DNA of 64,000 nucleotides from Kribbella pittospori. Its GTDB lineage: Bacteria; Actinomycetota; Actinomycetes; Propionibacteriales; Kribbellaceae. The notes beneath the pieces were generated by a model, which made no database searches, had not been told where the DNA came from, and was given only the letters and a program-made list of their open reading frames with translations. The stretch is taken from positions 620,001 through 684,000 of the forward strand of contig NZ_SJKB01000004.1 in NCBI RefSeq assembly GCF_004331465.1, read 5' to 3'. This document shows, piece after piece, positions 17,520-25,502 of this stretch. Every line of letters starts with the position of its first letter. The first letter of the stretch is position 1. Made by a program: the position numbers and the translations under genes.

Positions 17520-18008
17520 TCAGACCGTCCAGGTCGCCAGCACCAGAGCCTTGTCACGCCAGGCCTGGATGTTCGCGTCCAGTACGTCGAGCGGGTTGAA
17601 CGGAGTGACGCCCTTGATCAGGTCGTCCTCGCGCATGCCGTAGAGGGCGCCCATCGCGAACCGGCACGCGTAGACCTTCGCGCCCTCGTCGATCAGCGTC
17701 CGCAGCTGCTTGTTGTAGCCCAGGTTGCCCGGGAAGCCCTCGTTGCCGACGGCCGGGTAGCCACGGGCCGCCGACGCCATCAGGACGCCGGGTCCGTAGA
17801 GGACGAAGGTGAGGTCGAACCCCTTCCGCTGCAGCCGGGTGGCCGTGAGCATGTTGACCAGACCCACAGAACCCTCGAAGGGCACGGTGTGCATGAAGAC
17901 GTACGCCTTGTCGCCTTCGTTGGCCTGGTAGTCGGGGAATACCTTCTCCTCGACGTCGAAGAGGATGTCGCCCTCCTGGGGCGGTTCGATGGTGACCGTC
18001 TTCGGCAT
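17520..18008 (-). CDS. MSMEG_0572/Sll0783-family protein (NitB-like)
   Basis: 162 residues. It resembles the MSMEG_0572/Sll0783 nitrogen-starvation family, a DsrE/F-like fold. Recognisable stretches are KVFPDYQANEGDKAYVFMHTVPFEG, SVGLVNMLTATRLQRKGFD, VLYGPGVLMASAARGYPAVG and VYACRFAMGALYG with a single central Cys. In other bacteria this family is the first member (NitB) of the Nit1C cluster linked to cyanide-nitrogen use. Here it ends the nitrile-hydratase operon instead. Start ATG 18008 follows GGAG. The molecular function is not known. Confidence 0.85.
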   Translation of the reverse strand: MPKTVTIEPPQEGDILFDVEEKVFPDYQANEGDKAYVFMHTVPFEGSVGLVNMLTATRLQRKGFDLTFVLYGPGVLMASAARGYPAVGNEGFPGNLGYNKQLRTLIDEGAKVYACRFAMGALYGMREDDLIKGVTPFNPLDVLDANIQAWRDKALVLATWTV

Positions 18009-18081
18009 GATGCTGACTCCTTCGAGGTGTTGACGGTGCGGAGATGATGGGAGGACCTGCGCCCGGGTCGGGTGCAGGGGT

Positions 18082-18339
18082 TCACTGGTCGCCGGGCGGG
18101 AGGTACTCCGGCTTCGGCCATCCCATCCGGTGGCTGCCGGGCATCGCCTGCATGGTGGCCCGGCGCAGGCCCCAGGGGAGGAACCGGTAGACGGGGGCGA
18201 AGACCTGTCGCCACCACCGGTCCTTGAGTCCGTGTGGCCGGGCCGGCGGGTTGGCGCCGTACCGGGCGGCCACGCGGCGTTGTGCGTCGCTGAGCAGGGC
18301 GTGCTCGGAGTTCGAGCGGAGCCAGCGGAAGAAGGGCAT
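18082..18339 (-). CDS. Small basic protein, unknown function
   Basis: 85 residues rich in Arg and Trp, starting MPFFRWLRSNSEHALLSDAQRRVAARYG and ending GWPKPEYLPPGDQ. The middle (WWRQVFAPVYRFLPWGLRRATM) could form an amphipathic helix at a membrane or protein surface. It lies ten bases after the flavoprotein and 73 bases before the NitB-like gene, in the same operon, with GAGG before its ATG. I do not recognise the family. Confidence 0.7.
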   Translation of the reverse strand: MPFFRWLRSNSEHALLSDAQRRVAARYGANPPARPHGLKDRWWRQVFAPVYRFLPWGLRRATMQAMPGSHRMGWPKPEYLPPGDQ

Positions 18340-18349
18340 GCCGGCCGCC

Positions 18350-19672
18350 TCAGAGCTTCGCGACGAGCGCTTGCGCGGCCATCGCGATGGGTTCGTTCAG
18401 CGCGCCGATCGCGGGCGAGTAGACGTTCTCCATCGTCGCCAGCGTGTCGACGGTGACGCCGGTCCGGGCCACGATGCCGAGGAAGTCCGCGCGCTCCTTG
18501 ATCCCTTCGCCGCCGATCATCTGGGCGCCGATCAGCCGCCGGGTCTTCGGATCGGCCAGCAGCTTGACCTTGATCGGCTTCACGCCCGGGTAGTAGCGCG
18601 CCCGGGTGATGCCGTCGGCCACACCGGTCACGAACGGCAGGCCGAGCGCGGTGGCAAGGGTCTCTCCGAACGAGACCCCGCCGATCATCCACTGCCCGGC
18701 GAGCATTCCCCAGGGCACATAGACCGGGTTGTGCACCCGGTTGCCGCCGGCCGCGTTGATGCCGGCCGTCTTGCCTTGTGCGTAGGCGTGACTGCCCGAC
18801 AGTCCCTGCAGCGGCACGTTCGAGACGCCGTGCGGGATCTCGGCGCAGTCACCCGCGGCGAACACGTTCGGGTCGGACGTACGCATGTGCGGGTCGACCG
18901 CGATACCGCCGGTGCTGCCGAGCTTGATCCCCGCGGCGCCGGCCAGTGCGGTGTTCGCGACCTTGTGGCTGCCGATGACGGCCAGTTGCGCGGGTACGTC
19001 GCCGAACGTCGTACTGACGTGAGTGAGCGTGTCCGTGCCGTGGAAGGCGGTCACCCGCTCACCGAACTTGAGCGTCACGCCCGACTCGGCCCAGTCCTTG
19101 CGGACCGGCTCGACGATGTCCGGGTCGATCACGTCGGCCATCGGCCACGGACCGGGATCGATCAGCGTCACGTTGATGCCGCGGTGCTGCAGGGCCGAGA
19201 CCATCTCCATCGCGATCGGGCCGGACTCCACCACCACGGCCGACTCGACCGTGTCCAGGTACTTGTCCCACTCCATCGCGGCACGGATGTTCTTGACGTG
19301 GTAGATGCCGCCGAGCTCGACCCCGGGGATGTCCGGGGTGTCGTAGTTCCAGCCGGTCGCGAGGATGAGCCGGTCGTAGCCGACCTCACCCTCGCCGCCG
19401 ACCTTGATCGTGCGGGACCGGATGTCGATGCTCTCCACGGTGGTCTCGTAGTGCACGTCGATGCCCTGGGCAACGTACTGTTCCTTGGTGGCGAGGAACA
19501 GCTTCTCGAAGGACTCGATCTCCTTGCCGTGCACGAACGGGATCCCGCACGGGCTGTACGCGACGTCCTCGTACTCGGTGTAGACCACGGTCCGCACCGA
19601 CGGGTCCTGGCCCTTGGCGGCTCCGGCCACCCCCAGGCCGGCGGCTCCGCCGCCGATCACAACGATCTTCAC
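18350..19672 (-). CDS. FAD-dependent CoA-disulfide-reductase/NADH-oxidase-like protein
   Basis: 440 residues of the pyridine-nucleotide-disulfide oxidoreductase fold. N-terminal FAD site VIGGGAAGLGVAG; single redox Cys C42 in YSPCGIPFV, the CoADR/NADH-oxidase position; second FAD motif VFAAGDCAEIPHGV; C-terminal dimerisation domain from about residue 330. The NAD-binding motif is altered (VVVESGPIAMEMVSAL). It probably reduces a disulfide, persulfide or polysulfide. Starts with GTG overlapping the osmC stop. Its place in a nitrile-hydratase operon suggests redox care of the cysteine-ligated cobalt centre or of an organic persulfide; this is inference. Confidence 0.85.
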   Translation of the reverse strand: MKIVVIGGGAAGLGVAGAAKGQDPSVRTVVYTEYEDVAYSPCGIPFVHGKEIESFEKLFLATKEQYVAQGIDVHYETTVESIDIRSRTIKVGGEGEVGYDRLILATGWNYDTPDIPGVELGGIYHVKNIRAAMEWDKYLDTVESAVVVESGPIAMEMVSALQHRGINVTLIDPGPWPMADVIDPDIVEPVRKDWAESGVTLKFGERVTAFHGTDTLTHVSTTFGDVPAQLAVIGSHKVANTALAGAAGIKLGSTGGIAVDPHMRTSDPNVFAAGDCAEIPHGVSNVPLQGLSGSHAYAQGKTAGINAAGGNRVHNPVYVPWGMLAGQWMIGGVSFGETLATALGLPFVTGVADGITRARYYPGVKPIKVKLLADPKTRRLIGAQMIGGEGIKERADFLGIVARTGVTVDTLATMENVYSPAIGALNEPIAMAAQALVAKL

Positions 19673-20127
19673 GAGTACTCACTTCCGTCAGTAGGAACAG
19701 CGGCGGTGGACACCGCCTGGGTGCTCAGTCGCACACCGGAGCGAAGGGTGTTGGTCACGTAGCAGACCCGCTCGGCCACCTCGACCAAGCGCTCGAGCTC
19801 GGCCTCGGGGGCACCGACCCTGGCGTCGACCCGGATCGCGCCGAACTGCAGCCCGTCGTACGTGCCGGTCGCTCGGACCGACAGCTCCGTCAGCTCGATC
19901 GAGCGCTTTCGCGCCGCGTAGCTGAGCGCCAGCGTGAAACAGGAGGCGACCGAGGCCAGCAGCAGGTCGGTCGGCTGCGGTCCCAGATCGGTCCCGCCGA
20001 CACTCAGGGGTTCGTCGACCTTGATCGTGAAGGAGCCGGCCTCGACGGTGCAGTGGTATCCGCCGTGCCAGACACCTTCGACAGTGCGGTCGGCTGCCAC
20101 CTGGCCGTCAGTGCGTGTGGTCGCCAT
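19669..20127 (-). CDS. OsmC/Ohr-family protein
   Basis: 152 residues. OsmC-type features: the YHCTVEAGSFTIKVDEPLSVGGTDLGPQPTDLLLASVASCFTLAL block holds the first redox Cys (SCFTLAL), and ERVCYVTNTL the second. Such proteins reduce peroxides or persulfides with paired cysteines. ATG 20127 lies inside the 3' end of the nitrile-hydratase activator gene (20-base overlap). The GTGA overlap with the next flavoprotein suggests a shared sulfur-redox task. Confidence 0.88.
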   Translation of the reverse strand: MATTRTDGQVAADRTVEGVWHGGYHCTVEAGSFTIKVDEPLSVGGTDLGPQPTDLLLASVASCFTLALSYAARKRSIELTELSVRATGTYDGLQFGAIRVDARVGAPEAELERLVEVAERVCYVTNTLRSGVRLSTQAVSTAAVPTDGSEYS

Positions 20128-20461
20128 GGCCGTCGTCGCGATGATCATGACCCGCGGGCCGATGACAGAGAACGTCGGCGCGGGCGTCGATGTCGTCCGC
20201 GGACACCACACCGCGCTCGGACAGCAGCGCCTCGAGCGCACCGAGCCACCGGTCGTAGTAGCTGTACTCCCCCGGCTCCGCCTCGCGCCGATCCACCTCG
20301 GCGATCAGGTTCTCCTGGAAGTCCTTCCAGGAGAACAGCCCCTGATCGGCCAGCGCCGCCGCGATACCGAAAGCCCTGCTCTCCCACGGTTGCGCGAAGA
20401 CGAGCTCGCCGTTCGACCGGGGCAGCCCGACGACGGTGTCTTCGAGGGAGCCCGCGGTCAT
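20108..20461 (-). CDS. Nitrile hydratase accessory/activator protein
   Basis: 117 residues, similar to the N-terminal part of nitrile hydratase beta subunits and to the P14K/NhlE-type activators that carry cobalt into the alpha subunit. The core reads FAQPWESRAFGIAAALADQGLFSWKDFQENLIAEV and YYDRWLGALEALL. The C-terminus is histidine-rich (GHDHRDDGHGDHTH), fitting a metal donor. ATG 20461 overlaps the alpha-subunit stop (ATGA). Confidence 0.9.
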   Translation of the reverse strand: MTAGSLEDTVVGLPRSNGELVFAQPWESRAFGIAAALADQGLFSWKDFQENLIAEVDRREAEPGEYSYYDRWLGALEALLSERGVVSADDIDARADVLCHRPAGHDHRDDGHGDHTH

Positions 20462-21054
20462 GAGACCACCTCGGCAACACCGACCATGGCGTCGCGGGTC
20501 ACGAGGGCGGCGAGCTCCTCCTCCGACAGGCTTTCGGTGTGCGCCGGGCGGCGTGGCAGAACGAAGTACCTGTTCTCGGCGCTGGAGTCCCAGACCTTGA
20601 TGCCGATGTCGTCGGCAAGCTGCAGCCCCATCTCCGCAAGCAGTGCCCGCGGCTCCCGGACAGCACGGGACCGGTACGCCGGATCCTTGTACCAGTCCGG
20701 CGGCAGTCCGAGGACCGGCCACGGGTAGCAGGAGCACAGGGTGCAGACGACGAGGTTGTGCACCTCGTCGGTGTTCTCCACCACCACGATGTGTTCGCCC
20801 TGGGGTCCGGCGAATCCGAGCTCCTTGATGGCACCGGTGCCGTCCGCGAGCAGCCGCTCACGGTAGTCCGGATCGACCCAGGCCTTGGCCACGACCTTGG
20901 CCCCGTTCAGTGGGCCGACGTCGTTCACATAGCGATTGATGAAGCCGTCGAGTACCTCGGTCTTCACCAGGCCGCGCTCGGTGAGCAGCTCCTCCAGCGC
21001 CTCGGCGCGCAGGGCGGCCGGTGGCCGGTCGACGGAACGTGGATCAGAACTCAC
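20458..21054 (-). CDS. nthA: Nitrile hydratase alpha subunit, cobalt type
   Basis: Carries the metal centre that hydrates nitriles to amides. 198 residues. The metal-binding motif VCTLCSCY has C104, C107 and C109, two of which are normally oxidised to sulfinic and sulfenic acids. Thr between the first cysteines and Tyr after the motif point to a cobalt rather than iron enzyme. Other family stretches: GAKVVAKAWVDPDYRERLL, HNLVVCTLCSCYPWPVLGLPPDWYK, YRSRAVREPRALL. Starts with GTG overlapping the beta stop. A cobalt transporter in the same island (42363-43308) supports the metal assignment. Confidence 0.96.
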   Translation of the reverse strand: MSSDPRSVDRPPAALRAEALEELLTERGLVKTEVLDGFINRYVNDVGPLNGAKVVAKAWVDPDYRERLLADGTGAIKELGFAGPQGEHIVVVENTDEVHNLVVCTLCSCYPWPVLGLPPDWYKDPAYRSRAVREPRALLAEMGLQLADDIGIKVWDSSAENRYFVLPRRPAHTESLSEEELAALVTRDAMVGVAEVVS

Positions 21055-21713
21055 TGGCTCTCCTCCAGGTAGCTCTCGAAGAGGTCGATGAGCAGGGTCG
21101 AAGGTTCAGCGTCCGGTCCCCACAGCTCGGTGGACTCGAAGCGAACGGTGTACACGTGCTGGGCGTCCTCGCCGGTGAAATGGGCCGTGCTGTCGGGCAG
21201 CACGGCAGCCGGCCGGCGGGCCTCGACAGTCCCGGTGCGACCGCGGACATATGCGGGCATCCGGGTGTGACCGGACTTGTACAGCTCACGAGCCCGCACC
21301 CGCTGGCCCGCTGCGAACGCCGGCTCGTCGTCGATCTGCCGCAACGAACCAGGCCCACCACGCTGGTACGACGGTTTGTTCACCTCGGTGTCGGCCGGCT
21401 CGGTGACGTCCTCGCCGGCCAGGCGACGCGCACGGGCTTCGACCGCACCGGGCGCGAGCACACCGCTGTCGACCAGCAGCAGCTCGGCAGCGCGCAACCA
21501 GCGCCCGTAGTACCCGTCGGACAGGTAGTCGATCGGGTGCAGGCGCTCGAGCGCGTGCCGGAAAGCGTCCAGGTTGGTCCCCGAGGCGCCCATCGACGCG
21601 AGGCCGAGCGCGAACGTGCGGGCGTGCCAGTCCTCGGCGAAGACGGGCTCGTCCGGATCGATCGCCACCGTGCCCCAGCCGTGGGTGCCACCCATGTCGT
21701 GAATGCCGTCCAC
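21051..21713 (-). CDS. nthB: Nitrile hydratase beta subunit
   Basis: 220 residues. Begins with the family-typical VDGIHDMGGTHGWG from a GTG at 21713, preceded by GAGGAGA. Contains EPVFAEDWHARTFAL and YYGRWLRAAELLL in the N-terminal helical domain. The C-terminal SH3-like barrel has FAAGQRVRARELYKSGHTRMPAYVRGRTG and YTVRFESTELWG. First gene of an operon beta-alpha-activator-osmC-flavoprotein-small protein-nitB; beta before alpha is the order usual for cobalt-type loci. The promoter lies in the divergent region with the XRE regulator. Confidence 0.96.
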   Translation of the reverse strand: MDGIHDMGGTHGWGTVAIDPDEPVFAEDWHARTFALGLASMGASGTNLDAFRHALERLHPIDYLSDGYYGRWLRAAELLLVDSGVLAPGAVEARARRLAGEDVTEPADTEVNKPSYQRGGPGSLRQIDDEPAFAAGQRVRARELYKSGHTRMPAYVRGRTGTVEARRPAAVLPDSTAHFTGEDAQHVYTVRFESTELWGPDAEPSTLLIDLFESYLEESQ

Positions 21714-21753
21714 AAGCAGTTCTCCTCGCGTCCGGTGGAATGACTCCGAATCT

Positions 21754-21766
21754 CTTATCGGATAAG
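21754..21766. promoter_or_regulatory. Palindromic operator in nitrile hydratase promoter
   Basis: CTTATC-G-GATAAG, a perfect inverted repeat with a one-base centre, 40 bases before nthB and upstream of the divergent XRE gene. The 8-mer ATCGGATA within it recurs at 21803-21810. A related ATCGGAT occurs in the reverse complement of the island motif at 37834. Likely site for the XRE-cupin protein. Confidence 0.5.
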
Positions 21767-21863
21767 CTAGTACACTATGAGACACACAGACATCCGTCAA
21801 CCATCGGATAGACTGCGTCTACTAAACGCCGGGGTCGACCGGCAGACGACGAAGGAGCGACCA

Positions 21864-22520
21864 GTGACACCTCCATCGCAGCGGTCCGCACGGGCCCGCG
21901 ACGACGAGCCGGCCGAGCGGCCCACCGGCGCCCCGCTGTCGGAGTCGGCCGTCTCCGAGGTCGTCTCCGGCATCGGTCCGAGGCTGCGCGCGCTGCGCGC
22001 CCGGCTCGGGCTGTCACTGCAGCAGCTGGCCGAGCGCTCCGACGTGTCGCCGGCGGCGATTCACAAGGTGGAGCAGGGCACGATGGTCCCGACCATCACC
22101 ACGCTGCTCAAGCTGGCGGCGGCATTCCAGGTGCCGGTCGCGCACTTCATCGACGAGACCGATGCACCGGCCACACCGGTGACTTTCACAGCCAAGGACC
22201 AGCGCCGGATCCACACGTCACACGATGGAGCTGTGGTGCTCGGATCGATCTCCGCGGACTCAGGGCCGTTCGACCTGACGGCGAGTGTCATCGAGATCGC
22301 AGCGGGCGCACAGTCGGCCGAGGACGAACGGCGCGCGGCGGGCGAGACGTTGCTGCATGTGCAGTCGGGCTCGCTGGAGCTGACGGTGGGAGCTCAGACC
22401 TACCGCCTCACCGCGGGCGACTCGCTGCACTTCCGCTCCGAGGAGAGCCACTCCTGGCGCAACCCGTCCGGACGCGCCACCAAAGCGGTCTGGGTCTCGC
22501 TCCCCGAACGACGGAACTGA
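21864..22520 (+). CDS. XRE-family regulator with C-terminal cupin
   Basis: 218 residues. Helix-turn-helix at about 38-92 (LRALRARLGLSLQQLAERSDVSPAAIHKVEQG), then a small cupin domain (about 130-215) with GETLLHVQSGSLELTVGAQTYRLTAGDSLHFRSEESHSWRNP. Such proteins bind a small ligand in the cupin and act at nearby promoters. GTG 21864 follows GGAG; an upstream in-frame ATG at 21777 lies in the promoter region and is less likely. Divergent from the nitrile-hydratase operon, so it probably regulates it. Confidence 0.88.
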   Translation: MTPPSQRSARARDDEPAERPTGAPLSESAVSEVVSGIGPRLRALRARLGLSLQQLAERSDVSPAAIHKVEQGTMVPTITTLLKLAAAFQVPVAHFIDETDAPATPVTFTAKDQRRIHTSHDGAVVLGSISADSGPFDLTASVIEIAAGAQSAEDERRAAGETLLHVQSGSLELTVGAQTYRLTAGDSLHFRSEESHSWRNPSGRATKAVWVSLPERRN

Positions 22521-23588
22521 TCACCGCACCAGAGCGGAGCGCGGCGTACCCAGGTCGGTCACGGGGCGCCTGACGTTGGTGCGCAGCGTCACCATCTCGA
22601 CCAGGTCGAGCAGCCGGTTGGCGTAGCCCCACTCGTTGTCGTACCAGCCGAACACGCGGACGGCGTCGCCGTGCGACTCGATGTCCTGCAAGGACACGAC
22701 GCAGGACCGCGGGTCGCCGATCACGTCGCTGGAGACCATCGGCATGTCACTCACGCCCACGATGCCGGACCATCGCTCGGACAGCGCGGCCTGGATGAAG
22801 GCGTCGCGCACCTGCTCGGTGCCGGCCCGGCCGCGGAGCATGCCCACGACGTTGCTGAGCGAGCCGTCAGGCACGGGGACGCGCACCGCGACGCTGTGCA
22901 CGCGGTCCTTCAGGTGCGGCAGTACGCGGGCGAGCGCTTTGTCCGCACCTGTTCCGGTCGGGATGATGTTCTGACCCGCGGCACGGGAACGGCGCAGGTC
23001 GTGGTGCGGCAGGTCGAGCAGTTGCTGGTCGTTCGTGTACGCGTGCACGGTGTCGACCCAGCCACCCTCGACCCCGAAGGCCTCGTCGAGGATCGCGAGG
23101 ATCGGCGCGACACAGTTCGTCGTACACGATGCGTTCGAGATGATCCGGTCGGAGTCCGGGTCGAGGCTGGCCTCGTTGACGCCGAGGCAGATCGTCGCCT
23201 CCGCCGAGTCGGTCTGGGTGGAGATGACCACCCGCTTCGCGCCCGCGCGCAGATGCCCTCCGGCCCGGTCCCTGCTGGTGAAATGACCGCTGCATTCCGC
23301 AACCACGTCCACCCCGAGCGACGACCACGGCAGATTCCCCGGATGGTTCGCCCGCAGTACCCGGATCCGCCGGTCCCCGACCATCAGCTCGTCGTCGGCC
23401 GCCACCACCGGTACGCCGAGCCGGCCGTGCACCGTGTCGTGCTGGAGCAGGTAGGCCAGCGTCGACGCGGGGGTCAGGTCATGGACGGCGACGACGTCGA
23501 CGAACGAGTCGCGGGCGATGATGGAGCGCAGCAGCGCACGGCCGATCCGGCCGAGGCCGTTGATCGCGATCCGGGGAGCATCGGTCAT
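22521..23588 (-). CDS. Glyceraldehyde-3-phosphate or erythrose-4-phosphate dehydrogenase-like
   Basis: 355 residues. Rossmann start INGLGRIGRALLR, catalytic Cys in SNASCTTNC, conserved HAYTNDQQLLDLPHHDLRRSR, and WYDNEWGYANRLLD near the C-terminus. Several stretches (NDQQLLDLPHHDLRR, GIVGVSDMPMVSSDV) resemble E4P dehydrogenase or GapB-type enzymes more than the second GAPDH of this window (43257). Either activity is possible. It sits between the nitrile-hydratase regulator and the lyase operon, away from the two main Calvin blocks. Start ATG 23588. Confidence 0.85.
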   Translation of the reverse strand: MTDAPRIAINGLGRIGRALLRSIIARDSFVDVVAVHDLTPASTLAYLLQHDTVHGRLGVPVVAADDELMVGDRRIRVLRANHPGNLPWSSLGVDVVAECSGHFTSRDRAGGHLRAGAKRVVISTQTDSAEATICLGVNEASLDPDSDRIISNASCTTNCVAPILAILDEAFGVEGGWVDTVHAYTNDQQLLDLPHHDLRRSRAAGQNIIPTGTGADKALARVLPHLKDRVHSVAVRVPVPDGSLSNVVGMLRGRAGTEQVRDAFIQAALSERWSGIVGVSDMPMVSSDVIGDPRSCVVSLQDIESHGDAVRVFGWYDNEWGYANRLLDLVEMVTLRTNVRRPVTDLGTPRSALVR

Positions 23589-23607
23589 CGGGATTCCTCT
23601 CGGGGTC

Positions 23608-23934
23608 TCACACCGAAACCAGCACGGGCACGGCTCTGGCGCCGGCCGTGGAGCGCGCTGGTGGCACCAGGGAGGCAAGTGCCACCAGCGCGTCGAACAC
23701 GCGGTCACCGTCGGTCCACGCGTGCGCCTCGGCGAAGTCGATCCATTCGCTCGGGGGGATCACCGGCTCGAACTCGCCGTACTCGATCTCACCCCAGGTG
23801 GCGGCCATCTCGATGAGCTCCACCAGGGAGGTCATCGGTTGCGCCTCCAGGGACATCAGGCGCCGATGGTGCGCCGGTGCACTCTGCTCGAAGCGGCATC
23901 CGCAGCAGTCAGGTCCAGCGATGTACGTGTCCAT
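23608..23934 (-). CDS. Small protein with CCxC motif, unknown
   Basis: About 108 residues if the ATG at 23934 is used; an ATG at 23973 is also open. It contains DCCGCRFE near the N-terminus and an acidic middle (ATWGEIEYGEFEPVIPPSEWIDFAEAHAWTDGDRVFDALVALASL). No clear ribosome site is visible. Located 19 bases upstream of the GAPDH-like gene on the same strand and 53 bases after the lyase gene. Family not recognised; it could be a metal-binding helper. Confidence 0.5.
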   Translation of the reverse strand: MDTYIAGPDCCGCRFEQSAPAHHRRLMSLEAQPMTSLVELIEMAATWGEIEYGEFEPVIPPSEWIDFAEAHAWTDGDRVFDALVALASLVPPARSTAGARAVPVLVSV

Positions 23935-23987
23935 GAACGGATGCTGCCCGCTGCTGTTGCACAGGTGTTGCACGGCGTTGCAACGGC

Positions 23988-25502
23988 TCAGTCGTTCCGT
24001 CCGGCGGCCACCTGTTCCGCCTCGGCGAGCAGCCGGGCCTCCGCCGCGGCGTACTTCTCGAGCGCGTGATTGGCCCGGTAGCCGAGGTCCACGGCCTTGG
24101 CCAGGTACTCCTCGGTCATCGACTCGACGGCCTCCGGCGCCGCGCCGCCGAGGGCGCTGCGGGTCGCGACGATCGCACGCGGATCGAGGACGGTCTTGAT
24201 CTCCTCGGCATCGAGATCCAGGGTGCGCCCGACGACCGATGTCGCCGCGCGATCGAGGTCCTCCGAACTGATGTCGACACCCCGGACCCCGCGCCGGCTG
24301 GCCTCACGCACCACCTCGCCCACGATCAGGTACGCCGCCCGGTAGTCCAGGCCGCACCGCAGCATGACGAACTCGGCCAGATCCGTGGCCTGCGTGTACC
24401 CCTCCTCGAGCCGCTGCCACATCCGGTCCTCGTTGACGCTGAGCGTGTCCACCACGCCCTCCATCAGCGCGGTGATCCGGGTCGCGAACTCGACCGCCTT
24501 CGGGATCTCGCCGTACGCGAAGATCAGGTTGTCGCTGCGGGCCGACGGGCTCTTCACGACCGCCAGGAATCCGGTCAGCCGCCCGATCAGTACGCCGCCA
24601 CCACCGCGAACGATCGACAACGCGTACGGGTTGCGCTTCTGCGGCATCAAGACCGACGCACGGGTGTACGGGCCGGCCAGGTCGACGTAGTCGAACTCCT
24701 GACTGGACCAGATCTCGAGGTCCTCCGCCAGCTTGGACTGGTTGGACAGCAGGCTGACGCTGGTGGTCAGCAGATCGACGAAGGTGTCGGTCTGCCACAT
24801 GGCATCGCGAGTGTGCGTGATGACGTCGTCGAACCCGAGCAGGTCCGCGATCACCCGCCGGTCGTCCAGCAACCGGCTGCCGTTGACACATCCCGCGCCA
24901 CCTGGGCTGGTGTTGACCTGGGCCAGCGCGTCGATCAACCGATCGCAGTCCCGGATCGCCGGCGGCACGAACCCGAGCAGGTAGTGCCCGAACGTCGAGG
25001 GCTGCGCCTGCTGGAGGTACGTCTGGTCCGGCATGTACACCTCGCGGTAGCGGGCCGCCGTACGGCACGAGGTGGCGGCGAACTCTGAGGCGGCAACCGC
25101 AAGCTGGGCGGTCAGTCCGCGCAGCAGGATCCGCAGTGCGACCCGGGCCGCCTCGCGCCGGGGCCGGCCGGCGTGCAGCCAGCCGGCGTCGTCGCCGATC
25201 GTGGCGACGAAGTGGCGCTCGCGCGAGTTGTACGGTTCGCCGTACGCCGCGTCGTACGGGAAGTCCTCCGGCTTGGTGCGATGCGTGTCCAGCAGTACGC
25301 CGAGCAGCGCCGCGGCCGCCCGCTCCGGGATGATGTGGCGGTGCCGGAGGTCGAGTACGTGGGCGATGTCGGCCATGTTCAGCCCGTGATGCAGCAGCGG
25401 TGCGTCCGCGATCTCCCAGGCGAACCCCGCGTCGATGAGTTGCTGCGCGGGGCGGTCCTTGGAGGGTCCTTCGACCCGTCGGCCCGAGTTCACCGCTGTC
25501 AT
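23988..25502 (-). CDS. Argininosuccinate-lyase-like enzyme
   Basis: 504 residues of the fumarase/aspartase superfamily, closest in pattern to argininosuccinate lyase. Elements: RHFVATIGDDAGWLHAGRPRRE (family: GEDVGGKLHTGRSRND), TYLQQAQPSTFGHYLLG, and the catalytic signature loop ASVLMPQKRNP with its Ser. The GRSRND stretch is changed to GRPRRE, so the substrate is probably not argininosuccinate. Members cleave C-N or C-O bonds, often releasing fumarate. Last gene of a five-gene overlapping operon; ATG 25502 overlaps the PLP-enzyme stop. Confidence 0.85.
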   Translation of the reverse strand: MTAVNSGRRVEGPSKDRPAQQLIDAGFAWEIADAPLLHHGLNMADIAHVLDLRHRHIIPERAAAALLGVLLDTHRTKPEDFPYDAAYGEPYNSRERHFVATIGDDAGWLHAGRPRREAARVALRILLRGLTAQLAVAASEFAATSCRTAARYREVYMPDQTYLQQAQPSTFGHYLLGFVPPAIRDCDRLIDALAQVNTSPGGAGCVNGSRLLDDRRVIADLLGFDDVITHTRDAMWQTDTFVDLLTTSVSLLSNQSKLAEDLEIWSSQEFDYVDLAGPYTRASVLMPQKRNPYALSIVRGGGGVLIGRLTGFLAVVKSPSARSDNLIFAYGEIPKAVEFATRITALMEGVVDTLSVNEDRMWQRLEEGYTQATDLAEFVMLRCGLDYRAAYLIVGEVVREASRRGVRGVDISSEDLDRAATSVVGRTLDLDAEEIKTVLDPRAIVATRSALGGAAPEAVESMTEEYLAKAVDLGYRANHALEKYAAAEARLLAEAEQVAAGRND

